From NCBI GenBank assembly GCA_964059195.1, contig CAXKWD010000008.1:49084502-49148501 (forward strand): a stretch of 64,000 nt of DNA. Reading direction: 5' to 3'. Source of the stretch: Ectobius pallidus. Lineage: Eukaryota; Arthropoda; Insecta; Blattodea; Ectobiidae. Positions 54,494 through 63,849 of the stretch are shown in pieces. Within the stretch, counting starts at the first letter, position 1. Every line of letters starts with the position of its first letter. A model generated the notes under the pieces. The model was not told the origin of the DNA. It made no database searches and saw only the letters and a program-made list of their open reading frames with translations. The position numbers were made by a program, and so were the translations under genes.

Positions 54494-56131
54494 ATGTTAC
54501 GGCTTGTAATTATTTTAACCATTGCCCTCTGTGGCTGGGCAGAGGTTATGATGGTGAACGACGACGACGATCAAGAAATGGCAATTAATTATCTAAAGCA
54601 GTATGGATATCTATCGTGTAAGAGCAACACACTACAAGACAAACGAGTTTTCGAAGAAGCTCTTGCCATGTTTCAAGCTAATTATGGACTTAATGTATCT
54701 TCAAAGTTAGACAATGACACTTTGATTTTAATGAGGACACCTCGATGCGGAGTTGCAGATATAACGTACTCTGAAGAGTTGAACAAGTGGAACAAAACAC
54801 ATTTAACATGGAATTATAACACCATGGACCTAAAGGCTATAGAAATTGCATATAGGGCTTTTGAAAAATGGGCATCTATATCTGGCCTCACTTTCTCAAG
54901 AGATATAAAACAACCAGATATCTTAATAACTAATCAGAGAGGATACCATAAATTTCAACTTCTCGATATGGATTGTAATGACGATTTCGTGACAAATGAC
55001 CGTGTTTTAGCACATGCCTTCCATCCTAGTAAGGATCTTCGTCCTGAAATTCACATTAACGACGACTTACAATGGTCTACGAAAACGAATTTCATTGGTG
55101 ATGAAACGGTCAACAGTCTGTATTACGTACTCATTCACGAAATTGGACACACGTTGGGAATATATCACATAAACGATAAAAACGCTGTAATGTATGCACT
55201 TTACAATCCCTATCATCCACCACTCGATTTGAACGATAATGATATTGCTGAAGCCAAGAAACGATATGGTCCTCCATCGTCACGACCAAAACCTCAGCCG
55301 TCACCACCGCTGCTTCCTTCTTCGACACCTCGGCCTAAGCCTTCAACACCTAGACCTACGCCATCATCGACTCGACCTACGCCATCATCACCTCGACCTA
55401 CGCCATCATCACCTCGACCTACGCCATCATCACCTCGACCTACGCCATCAACAACTCCTCAGTATGAATCCGGTAGACCTGTGCCGAGTATTGTTCCTGA
55501 CCTCTGTAAACTGAAAAACGTTAACACATTTATGGTAGTTAATAATGCATTATATGTGTTTTATAGAGAATGGGTATGGATTATAGATTTAGTAGATAGG
55601 GAAATAAACTCTCCCTTTTTCATACCCACTTGGGTAGAGCACTTACCTAAGGAGTTTGATGTGACAGCTGTTTATCAAAAACCAAATTCCTACATCGTTA
55701 TGATAGTCGGTACTAAACAGTATCTCGTTGAACATCAAACATTTAGGCTTCAACCCGGCTATCCTAAACCTGTACCTACTTTTGATAATAGAAACAACTC
55801 TTTGACAGCTGGTGTCAACACGTATCGAGGAATAACATATCTGTTTTATGATGATGGTTTAGTTTTAGAGATTGACAATTGTGCTGTAAATCCAGCTAAC
55901 TATTATTACGTTCAGAATATTTTCCCCGGGATTCCCCCAAAAATAGATAACGTGTTTAGGTATACAGATGGGTTTTTATACTTCTTCCAGGATAATAAAG
56001 TAATACAATATAGTGAATTTAACAACACCGTTGTTAATACCTTTAAGAATAGTCTTGAACTATTTGGAATAGATTGTCCACCTAAAAAGGGATTGATTAA
56101 TGAAATTAAATCACTTGTATCTAAACTTTGA
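54494..56131 (+). CDS. Matrix metalloproteinase (M10 matrixin with hemopexin-like end)
   Basis: The 545-residue intronless frame begins with a signal peptide (MLRLVIILTIALCGWA). The prodomain (about 22-90) ends in the cysteine switch PRCGVAD (C85) that keeps the zinc enzyme latent. The catalytic domain carries HEIGHTLGIYH at 215-225, with zinc ligands H215, H219, H225 and catalytic E216, and a Met-turn at M233. A Pro-rich hinge (260-332) has about five PRPTPSS units from 21-bp DNA repeats. A hemopexin-like domain (338-528) is bounded by C338 and C528, the expected disulphide pair. Secreted MMPs cut extracellular matrix. Lack of introns fits an element or viral origin. A furin site is not evident. 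The whole enzyme looks intact. Confidence 0.95.
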   Translation: MLRLVIILTIALCGWAEVMMVNDDDDQEMAINYLKQYGYLSCKSNTLQDKRVFEEALAMFQANYGLNVSSKLDNDTLILMRTPRCGVADITYSEELNKWNKTHLTWNYNTMDLKAIEIAYRAFEKWASISGLTFSRDIKQPDILITNQRGYHKFQLLDMDCNDDFVTNDRVLAHAFHPSKDLRPEIHINDDLQWSTKTNFIGDETVNSLYYVLIHEIGHTLGIYHINDKNAVMYALYNPYHPPLDLNDNDIAEAKKRYGPPSSRPKPQPSPPLLPSSTPRPKPSTPRPTPSSTRPTPSSPRPTPSSPRPTPSSPRPTPSTTPQYESGRPVPSIVPDLCKLKNVNTFMVVNNALYVFYREWVWIIDLVDREINSPFFIPTWVEHLPKEFDVTAVYQKPNSYIVMIVGTKQYLVEHQTFRLQPGYPKPVPTFDNRNNSLTAGVNTYRGITYLFYDDGLVLEIDNCAVNPANYYYVQNIFPGIPPKIDNVFRYTDGFLYFFQDNKVIQYSEFNNTVVNTFKNSLELFGIDCPPKKGLINEIKSLVSKL

Positions 56132-56238
56132 TCGTTGTTCTGTGCTTCAAGCTGATCTACAGATATGTGCAAATAGAAAAAATATGTTTGTATGTTTCAC
56201 AACTTGACAATCTGTTAATTGGTGAAGGATGGTCTTGA

Positions 56239-56244
56239 AATAAA
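56239..56244 (+). terminator. Poly-A signal of MMP gene
   Basis: AATAAA lies 108 bases after the stop codon, followed by TTTACTAACATTCTTCTTTG. The same signal-plus-tail arrangement recurs at the gene end near 57,480. Confidence 0.65.
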
Positions 56245-56249
56245 CAATC

Positions 56250-57110
56250 TTTACTAACATTCTTCTTTGTCTTTATTTTAAAAAGGAACGGTGTACCATT
56301 CGGTATGTCTTTCCTTTTACGTTTAACCTCGAACTCCTCTCCTCTCATCCTGTACGTCATTGTTATAAATTAGGTGTTGTTGAGCCTTCACCCTTTTATG
56401 GAGGGTATAACATTTTATTATTTTGAGAGTTTAGATTTAGTTGGGATGGGGCTTATTTTTGCTCTGTTTAACATTGGATATAGTGGGCATGTCCTACATT
56501 TGCTATAACAAACCAATAAATTTTGAGTTTGTTAGGGATGATCGTCTCGTAAGTTTAATGTATAAATACCTTCATTTCCTCTGTCTATGTATATGTTCAA
56601 TCATAATTTATGGATTTATTATGTAATTGTTTTAAATTTTAATACAACCTTGACAATCTTTTTATCTCCTGCTTTGTTTTCGTTTGTATTTTCCCTTATC
56701 TCTGTTATTTTACAAAAGGTTTGTTTGTTTGTTGATAGAGTTTTCATATTATTTTGTAATGGTTCCTGTATACGTTTTCTTACAGCTTGTTTTGTTTGCA
56801 GACATTTTGTATGAATTATTAAGTTGTCCTCTCATCCTATCCTATCATGAGGGAACAGATATTCACAAAATTAAATATAACTCTCCAATCATATGGGGTA
56901 CCAATCAGATCTTTGGAACTGTGACGAATTCTTAGCTGTCATAAATTATTTTATTTTTAGGATTTGCCCAGTTTATCTTTGACTATAGTGTTACTCATGT
57001 CAAACATTTAATGTAACATAACAAGCTTGTTAAGAGCGAATACCATTTAAAAAATAGCTTAAATTGTCCATTTTGCTAAAAAAACCTTTTGTGACCTTGG
57101 AGTGTAAATT
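56250..57110. other. No convincing gene (right arm)
   Basis: Three overlapping hydrophobic frames (56,441-56,935) come from T-rich DNA and have no motif. One of them may hide an upstream exon of the frame at 57,123. Confidence 0.3.
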
Positions 57111-57122
57111 GGTCTAAAACAG

Positions 57123-57497
57123 TTGTTATGTGGAAATAGTGTAATACTGACTCCATACTATTTTAGCTCTATCCTTATGCATCTCCCCAAACTATGCGAA
57201 CATCTCTGCTCCAAACTACCCTACAGATGTGTTGAAGAGAAAGTACAACTCAAGACTAGAAAAAATCTAAAGGGTTGTTTGATTCATTGTGAGGGTAATT
57301 TTATTATTTTATCTGTGGATGAAATAAACTTTCTCACGCTCCACAGTACATCTCTGTTGAATATTGTTTCGAAATATTCCATGATTCAGCAGGAAGTGAA
57401 ATCCATTGCAGACAATGTTGAACCACACGAAAGTATGTACAATTTGACAATGTACGAGCTGTTGAAGGACGATCTTCAAATAAACCATTGTTACTAA
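57123..57497 (+). CDS. Unknown protein, probable exon, right arm of palindrome II
   Basis: The frame follows a possible acceptor (GGTCTAAAACAG, ending about 57,122) and has no ATG at its start, so a 5' exon is likely. It reads LCGNSVILTPYYFSSILMHL, then KLCEHLCSKL and KTRKNLKGCLIHCEG. The end, about 30 residues with LLKDDLQINHCY, overlaps an AATAAA signal. It has about 124 residues with a central beta-rich pattern. I do not recognise the family. It is the outermost long frame before the subterminal repeats. The sequence after it resembles the 3' end of the MMP gene. Confidence 0.35.
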   Translation: MLCGNSVILTPYYFSSILMHLPKLCEHLCSKLPYRCVEEKVQLKTRKNLKGCLIHCEGNFIILSVDEINFLTLHSTSLLNIVSKYSMIQQEVKSIADNVEPHESMYNLTMYELLKDDLQINHCY

Positions 57498-57626
57498 CAT
57501 GTTTTAGTTATGTTTATTTCAAAAAAAGGAACGGGGCAACCTTGATTGCTTCTTTCTTTTTTACGTTTAGCCTAGAACCATAATCCTCGTATCCTACATA
57601 TCGTTTTCATAAATTAGATTAAGCAA

Positions 57627-57860
57627 ATGGATTCTAGGTCATCGTGTTATGGTGAGTATGCATTTATTATTACAAGTTTCAGTTGCATATGTCAAAGGTT
57701 ACCTTGCAGATGCACGCAAATAGGATCTTCCTGTGTTCAAGGAGGTGACGGCGAGGTTATCTGGAGTGCTGATGTAACTTATCAGCGAGCAACATTATTG
57801 TTTGCAATATATAACTTCATTTCAGATTCAAAGAATTATGATAGGCTTATGCTAGACTAG
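57627..57860 (+). CDS. Small Cys-rich hypothetical protein, right arm
   Basis: The 77-codon frame starts MDSRSSCYG and has six Cys in its first half (SCICQRLPCRCTQ, SSC). A GTGAGT donor-like site lies directly after codon 9 (CTATG|GTGAGT), so the first codons may instead be a first exon. There is no known domain. Confidence 0.2.
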   Translation: MDSRSSCYGEYAFIITSFSCICQRLPCRCTQIGSSCVQGGDGEVIWSADVTYQRATLLFAIYNFISDSKNYDRLMLD

Positions 57861-58195
57861 GCCCTCGCCTATTATAAATATGGAATAAACGATAGGCCTA
57901 TTTGGAATACACTTACGCTTTGTTTTTAAACCAAAATATTATTATTATTATTATTTTTGTTTTTTGTTTTTTTGGGTTTTGAGTTTTTATTTAATGAGGA
58001 TAGGCTACCAGGTTTTGGCCTACGCCTATAATCAATAGGCCTATATGGAATACACTTACGCTTTGTTTTTTAAAACAAAATATTACTATTATTCATTTTT
58101 TGGAGGGTTTTGAGTTTATTTAATGAGGATAGGCTAGCCAGATTTTGGCCTACGCCTATATTCGATAGGCCTATATGGAATACACTTTATTTTTT
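57860..58195. repeat. Subterminal tandem repeats, right end of palindrome II
   Basis: Three units contain ATAGGCCTATATGGAATACA and CTTACGCTTTG, with spacing of about 140 and 130 bp. A long poly-T run follows near 58,221. Confidence 0.75.
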
Positions 58196-58312
58196 TATAT
58201 TTAACGGTCATAGCACCTCTCATTTTTTTTTTTTTTTTATTTTTATTTCTGTTGTTGAGGTGGTTGGTGTGATGACGTCACCGGTTATGCCTACGCCTTT
58301 ACTACTGGCGCT

Positions 58313-59205
58313 TCGTAAAGGCAGGAGTCCCACAGGGAAGCATTCTTGGACCCTTACTATTTTCTCTATACAGCAAATACCATACAGTAAATACCATCTC
58401 TACGCGGATGACTTACAACTGTACATACATTCAAATACTAACAACATCAACGACGCAATAGCTAGCATAAACGAAGATCTTAACTCAATAGATGAATGGA
58501 CACACAGCTTGGGACTCAATCTGAATCCAGCGAAATCACAGTCAATAGTTGTGGGACATCAGCGACTGAGAAATAAGCTGAATGAAATCAACCTTACGCC
58601 CATTAAAATAATTATTCGGTAATTGCATTTGGCGATTAGGTAAAAAAATCTCGATGTTCTGATAGACAAAAGTTTAACTTGGGAAAGCCACATTAACGAA
58701 ACGTGTAAAGAAGTAAACTCGATAATTCATATGTTTAAAAGATTAAATATGCCCTTCCCTACTGCTGTAAAAAGACTCTAACACAAACCCTGGTCATGCC
58801 CCACTTCGATTACTGTAATGTCCTGTTTACGGACTTGAGTCTAACTTATCCCAAATGTTGCAACGTGTTCATAATATGTGCGTACAATTCATCTGTAATG
58901 TATGTCTGTTCGATCATGTATCGCCTTTCTTCGAAATGTTGTCAAAGCTCCGTCTGAATAACCGAAGAAGATTTCACTGTCTTTGTCTCCTCTTCAAAGT
59001 TCTTCATACTTCATCACCATCATATTTATCTATCCGCTTCTCTAACCTGTCATCTCATCACACCCTAAATACGCGATCAGAACATAGTCATGTACACTGT
59101 CCCTCTACACTGCTCTTCATTCTATTCATCCTCATTCTCTGTATCAGTAGCTCGCCAATGGAATTCCAACCCCCGCACGGTCAGAGGCTGTCGAACTCTT
59201 GGTAA
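58313..59205 (+). pseudogene. LINE reverse transcriptase, second part
   Basis: The coding sequence resumes with a GVPQGSILGP-type box (about 58,320-58,350, now frameshifted), then the catalytic HLYADDLQLYIHS and SLGLNLNPAKSQSIV. After several stops it has the C-terminal block LQRVHNMCVQFICNV and RRRFHCLCLLFKVLH. It is clearly non-functional. Confidence 0.8.
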
Positions 59206-59409
59206 ATTTCAGAGAGAAGTCAGCATATTAATTCTAAACATTGAAATTTTGTTTTGTTTTTCATCATAGTAACTAGAAATCTTAACTGGAGCTCTTTTTG
59301 ATACTTGTAACTCGTAGCTTAACTTCTTGTAACTCCATAACTTCTTGTATTCCATAGTATAATTTTAAATATTATATGCTATAATCCTAATTATTAAGTG
59401 CCAGTATGG

Positions 59410-60440
59410 TACTTTATGAGATTGTGTGGTGGACGAAAAAATGTCTGTCCGTCTGTCTGTCCGTCTGTCTGTCTGTCCGTTTGTCTGTCTGTCTGTCCGT
59501 CTGTCCGTGTGTCTGTACGCACCATAACTCAAATACGCTTTTTCGGATTTCCATGAAACTTGGAAAACACATTTATAATGTCCATGGGAAGAACCCTATT
59601 GATATTGAACCAAATCGGTTCACCGGTACCGGAGTAATGCCCAATTTAGTGTCTATTTTAATAGATTATATTAGATTACACTGTATCGGATTTCCATGAA
59701 ACTTAATATACGCATTTATGACGTCCATGAAAAGTATCCTATTGAATATGAACCTAATCTGTTGACCGGTACCGGAGTAAAACCCAATTTAGAGTATATT
59801 TTAAAGGCGCAATAACTCAAATACGCTTTATCGGATTTTTATGAAACTTCGTATACGCATTTATAATATCCATGGAAAGACGTCTATTGATATTCGACCA
59901 AATCGGTTTGCCAGTACCGGAGTAAAACCCAATTTAGTGTCTATTTTAAAGACGCGGTAACTCAAATACGCTTTACCGGATTTTTATGAAACTTCGTATA
60001 CACATTTATAATGTCCATGGGAAGACGTCTATTGATATTGGATAAAATCAGTTGAGATCTGTTTCGGAGTAATGCTCAATTTAGTGCCTATTTTATGGTA
60101 ATATACGTATTCGAAAGAATTTATTAAATGCACATCAGTTATCATGACAACATAGTCAATTGTTTTATTGTGATCTTATAAGGCTTTGGCAATTAAAATA
60201 CAGTAAGCTATGACAACACTATTGCTTTAAATGCGCTTATCCAACTAGACCGTTAAACTGACCCAGGTGGCTGGGTTGGTAACGTTTTGGCCTCACATTC
60301 TGGAGTTCCATGGTTCACATCCCGAAACCGGCCAATTTGACTTTTTATTTTTATTCTGCATATCATAACTGCAATCGTAACTGATTAACCAGAAACATAC
60401 TGGCACCTTGTTACATCAGTTTACCTGATTTTATTTTCTG
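59410..60440. repeat. Insertion in LINE 3' UTR with about 143-bp tandem repeats and GTCTGTCC microsatellite
   Basis: A GTCTGTCCGTCTGTCTGTCC run (59,443-59,515) is followed by four units of about 143 bp (59,520-60,095). They contain ACTCAAATACGCTTT, GGATTT.TATGAAACTT, CCATGGGAAGACGTCTATTG and CGGAGTAAAACCCAATTTAG. A tRNA-derived SINE fragment lies at 60,249-60,345 (GGTGGCTGGGTTGGTAACGT). Confidence 0.6.
60249..60345 (+). mobile_element. tRNA-derived SINE fragment
   Basis: It reads GGTGGCTGGGTTGGTAACGT...GGTTCACATCCCGAAACCGG, with A- and B-box-like parts of a tRNA head and a short tail. It is distinct from the SINE at 16,450. Confidence 0.55.
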
Positions 60441-60711
60441 TAGTATTTTTTTTTTTTTGTAATTTAATGTTTTATAGTACTCTAAAAAATTGTAATAATT
60501 TATCAATTAATCTTAAATTTACATTAGGCATATAACAAACTTGTAAAGTGTTTAGGCTTACATGTTTTTAATAGCAATTGTATTTAAGTATTAAGTATTA
60601 ATTAATTATCTATAATATGTATATGTATTACGTAATTGTAATGTAGTTTTTGACTGGTGGAGCGGAAGAGAAGGCGAAATGGCCTTAGCTCTGCCAGAAT
60701 AAATAAAAAGA

Positions 60712-60838
60712 AAAATGAGACGCATCGAGAGACATACCGAGAGACATACCAAGAGTAGGGGAGACCGGGAGAAGGAGAGAACGAGAGACACATCGAGAGA
60801 CCGACAGACTCACCGAGAGACAAACCGAGAGAAAACGT
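60712..60838. repeat. GAGAGAC(N)ACC microsatellite after LINE
   Basis: Repeated CGAGAGACA/GAGAGACATACC units follow the LINE tail. Similar GAGAGACGCACC words precede the LINE at 39,020-39,060 and occur near the centre of palindrome I (31,270-31,330 and 31,830-31,870). The LINE probably inserted within such an array. Confidence 0.6.
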
Positions 60839-60842
60839 ATGT

Positions 60843-61165
60843 ATTTCTATGAAATTACATTGTAATGGTTATTTATGAAACAAATAAGATTGATTTCACC
60901 GATCCTAATAAAGCGTTCGATGTGTAGAGACCAATTCCATCAGTTTCCTTTTAATACATGTTGTAGTCGAGACCTTCTCTATTCAGTGTCAAGAATGGAA
61001 TAACCCTGCTGAAACATTTCCGTTGCATGCTGTTTTAGCCCTCCAATAACCGATTTTAGAGACATTTATATAAAAAATACTGGTGATTGATGCATAGTTA
61101 GCTTCGTGTTACATCCCCAGAATATTGACAACATTCTGAAGATCAAGTACACATTTGCTAATTTC
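60843..61165 (-). repeat. Ancient duplicated segment, inverted copy C
   Basis: The reverse complement matches 13,500-13,840 at roughly 85-90% by eye. Shared words include ATTCTGGGGATGTAACACGA, TTATTCCATTCTTGACA and ATCGAACGCTTTATTAGGAT. Together with 38,308-38,445 it forms the far arm of an old inverted repeat that encloses everything from 14 to 61 kb. Confidence 0.7.
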
Positions 61166-61292
61166 CACCCTATTGTTTCAAATCATACACGTATTGAAAT
61201 AATTTGACAACTGAGGTAAGAAAAAATAACTTTTTGTGTAATTTAAAAGGATTTTCATTATTAAATTATAAGTTCTTTTCATTTTTTTACAG

Positions 61293-61971
61293 AACGTTTT
61301 ATTCGAAGGCGGATCTGCGATAGCAAAGAATGCATTGCATCAGGTAAGTAGATCAGTTACAATGTCATATTTAGAACCGGTAGGCGGTGTTAGAATTTCA
61401 ATTAATGCAATAATCCAGTCATTAGATGTTGAAAAGAGATGTTTTAAAACAAAGTGTGGGGGAGATATGTTTTTTGGATGCTGATTATGAATCTGAGGTT
61501 TGTCATAAACATTTTTTTGGAATTTTAGTTATAGTAAAAAAACATGAAAAAAATGTTCCACGGTTTTTGCTTAAAATTCAAGAATATCGACTTTGGGTAG
61601 AAAAGAACTGTATACTAAAATAATTAGCATAACATTTCCTAAAAGATAGATCCAAAGATCGAAATTGATATATTTCCAAACGTGTTGCGTAGGCGCAGGG
61701 CAACGGAATTTCCTGCAAATAAATGCCACACGACAACAAACTTCCTGACGAAGACCAATTTATTCGTCGTATTTTCTCTTTCAAATTCTACAACTTTACA
61801 AAGTTGGTAATAATAATGCTTGTGATGAATTTATTGGGAGAAGTCCTCTCAAGAGAACATCATTTTATTTTAGTAAAAAAGTTTATATAATATTTTATAC
61901 TTTTAAGAATTCCCAATAACTAGTTTACACAATATTTCCCTAGCGATTTAATTACAAAAGGTTATTATTAC

Positions 61972-62008
<37 letters not shown>

Positions 62009-63599
62009 TACAAACAACAACATCGTTTCTTGTACAGTTCTATATTTATCAATATCGTATCAATATTATTTAAGTACATTTTAAAACCAAATAAGGGGTA
62101 GGAGTATGAAAATCTTAAAATCTTTGAGCTCACCCAATGTCGTTTAAAAAATTGGCGCCACTGTTTTAATAATATTAAAAAGGCTAGTCGGAAAATAAGT
62201 TTGCATATTATCACCCCTGAGATCTCATAAAGACTGTGAGTTGGCACAGACAGAGTGACTAGTGTCATAGGTGCGTAATCCCTAACTTGCGAAAAGCTGT
62301 TCTTGTAGATCGATTATTATTTTTTCAATATAAGACCCTGCATCAAGTAAAATAATAGGGTACTTTGCAACACGATGAAGTGAAAGCATTCAGATATAGA
62401 ATTGTTTTTTGTCATTTTTCAATTTTAAACATGAATCTGTAAAACGAATAAATATGTGCTAAAGGCCTATGGCATGGAGCCACCCTTTTTGTGTTTTCAT
62501 GTATAGGCAACGAAGGCGCAAAGCTGTGTTAAAGGAACGGGTATTAAATAGTGGAGCCCGACAAGCTTGGAGGAACACCTTGGACCTAATTAAAGTAAAC
62601 CTTCTTAAACATTGACTACAACAAGAGACGGCAGCATCAGCAGTCGATCATATTGTCTAATTAGGTCGGAAGCACCTCGCTTCCTACAGCCAAAACTTGG
62701 CGTACACCGACTTATAGTTCTTTCCAACTTTGAAGAAGGCACTGCAAGGACAACATTACATTACCGATGAAGTTGAAGCAGCAATTATGGCCGTACACAG
62801 AAGACGAACAGGAGCTCTTCAACTATGTGAAGTTGTGCGACAAACATATATTAATGTGGTGGAGAGTAGCCAACCTAAAATAGATAATAATACCATCTCT
62901 TTTTGTAATAAAATGTCTTGCAGATTACAGATAAAGAAAATTATTACCCTTCGTACTTCCTGTAACTCACGTAAAATTGTACGTAATGAAATCACTGCTT
63001 CTATTTTCCAGCTTTCTCTTTGCTCGAGTCGATAGACCAAGATGTTGATCCATGTGAAGATTTTTACCAGTTTGCTTGCGGAAAGTGGGGAAAAAACCAC
63101 CCTGTGAAGGAATCTGAAATTTCCAACACTTGGTTTGCAGAAAGGTCTCAATATATGCTAAAAGAACTAAAAGGTAAGCCTTTAAATTAGTTACATAATG
63201 TTTACTCTTAACTAACATTTCTTATTTTAAAAGATGGATGAGCAAGGTCATTTCATTAAACTAACTTCTGGGCGTTGGAGAAACGTATTCAAATATCATA
63301 ATTACAAGGAAGTGTTTAAATCTGGGTCAGTATTTTCCTAATCTTTATCATTGTTATGTCATTTATCCCTGCTTTTCAGCTGCTACCACTACCACCATCA
63401 CACAGTAGTCAAACACGCAAATCTGTTTGAACAAAAATAAATTCTCACCCGATTCATCCAGCCACCTATCACTTGGTTGTACATTGCATTCATCTAAGTC
63501 CTTGTGTTCCAGATCTCTTAAAGAAAACTGATGATAATGAATCAAATCCAAATGCAGTAATTCAGGCCAAAAACCTTTATAACATCTGCATTGATGAAG
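61293..63599 (+). CDS. Neprilysin-like M13 zinc metallopeptidase, three N-terminal-region exons (partial)
   Basis: Exon a is 61,293-61,343 (after TTTTTTTACAG, before GTAAGT) and carries CDSKECIAS. Exon b is 63,012-63,173 (after TATTTTCCAG, before GTAAGC) with SLLESIDQDVDPCEDFYQFA, running into the CGKWG motif. Exon c is 63,513-63,599 (after GTGTTCCAG, before GTAAGT) with NPNAVIQAKNLYNICIDE. Both junctions that I can test are phase 1 and keep the frame, which strongly supports the model. The C..x..C and DPCxDFYxFACGxW motifs mark the start of the ectodomain of M13 peptidases, membrane ectoenzymes that cut small peptides. The membrane anchor lies upstream, and the catalytic HExxH lies downstream of the window. 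The upstream intron may contain the whole transposon nest. Confidence 0.9.
61345..62689. other. Neprilysin intron; no other gene seen
   Basis: It includes an (ATT)n tract near 61,963-62,004. The frames at 61,426-61,623 and 62,008-62,268 lack motifs. Confidence 0.4.
62690..62880 (+). pseudogene. Possible mariner transposase C-terminal remnant in neprilysin intron
   Basis: The frame has FPTLKKALQGQHYITDEVEA AI, written here in two parts. It resembles the 'FGPLKKALRG..F.SDEEV..AV' region near the end of mariner transposases. Inverted repeats were not found, and the match is short. Confidence 0.3.
63174..63512. other. Neprilysin intron between exons b and c
   Basis: It is a 339-bp intron with GTAAGC...CCAG ends. 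The overlapping minus-strand frame has no support. Confidence 0.6.
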
Positions 63600-63849
63600 G
63601 TAAGTAACGTGACAAAAAATTAAATTGGATCTGTAAAATATGTTTCCACGTGTGGTAATGATGTAAAACACTAAGTTTATGACAAGTATATAAAGGATGT
63701 ATGAATAAATGATTTAATAATTTCACAGAAGCATAATACAGGAAAGAAATGTCTAAATTAAATTATTTTTCGTACTGCAGACGTGTCATCTTAAGTTAAA
63801 TTTACCTAAAGTTAAATGCACCTAATATGAACACGTACAATGAGAAACA

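Larger units (their letters stand above)
43941..58306. mobile_element. Giant palindrome II: Polinton/Maverick-like fold-back element with MMP/BIR cargo
   Basis: The ends are AGTAGTAAAGGCGTAGGCAT and its complement ending ACTACT, with TGACGTCA 27-34 bases inside each. The 6-bp duplication GGCGCT flanks it (43,935-43,940 and 58,307-58,312). The LINE frame resumes exactly after it (SSTWR, then a GVPQGS-type box), which proves the boundaries. Arms run 43,941-51,087 and 51,151-58,306 and are nearly identical, with only a few small differences seen. Each arm encodes, from centre outward, a DEDDh-like protein, a BIR protein, a matrix metalloproteinase and small unknown frames. No core Polinton gene is visible. 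Confidence 0.8.
39066..60708 (+). mobile_element. Decayed non-LTR retrotransposon (CR1/Jockey type), split by nested insertions
   Basis: The pieces lie at 39,066-40,109 (end of endonuclease and linker, with LLDLIVTNNP and ISAHDLI), 43,564-43,940 (start of reverse transcriptase) and 58,313-59,205 (GVPQGSILGP-type box, then HLYADDLQLY, and the C-terminal LQRVHN...F.C block). The 3' tail (TGGCCTTAGCTCTGCCAGAATAAATAAA-type, so written in parts) is near 60,655-60,708. The pieces join in frame order once the insertions at 40,110-43,563, 43,941-58,306 and about 59,410-60,440 are removed. Stops and frameshifts are frequent, and the 5' end is truncated. Confidence 0.8.

Noticed and set aside
43941..58306. 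Palindrome II as an assembly or library chimera (hairpin artefact)
   Set aside because: Matching 6-bp duplications at both ends, a unique 63-bp centre, LINE coding continuity across the insert and several small arm-specific differences all argue for a real insertion.
63363..63671. Minus-strand frame of 102 codons over neprilysin exon c
   Set aside because: It runs antisense to a well-supported exon with matching splice phases.
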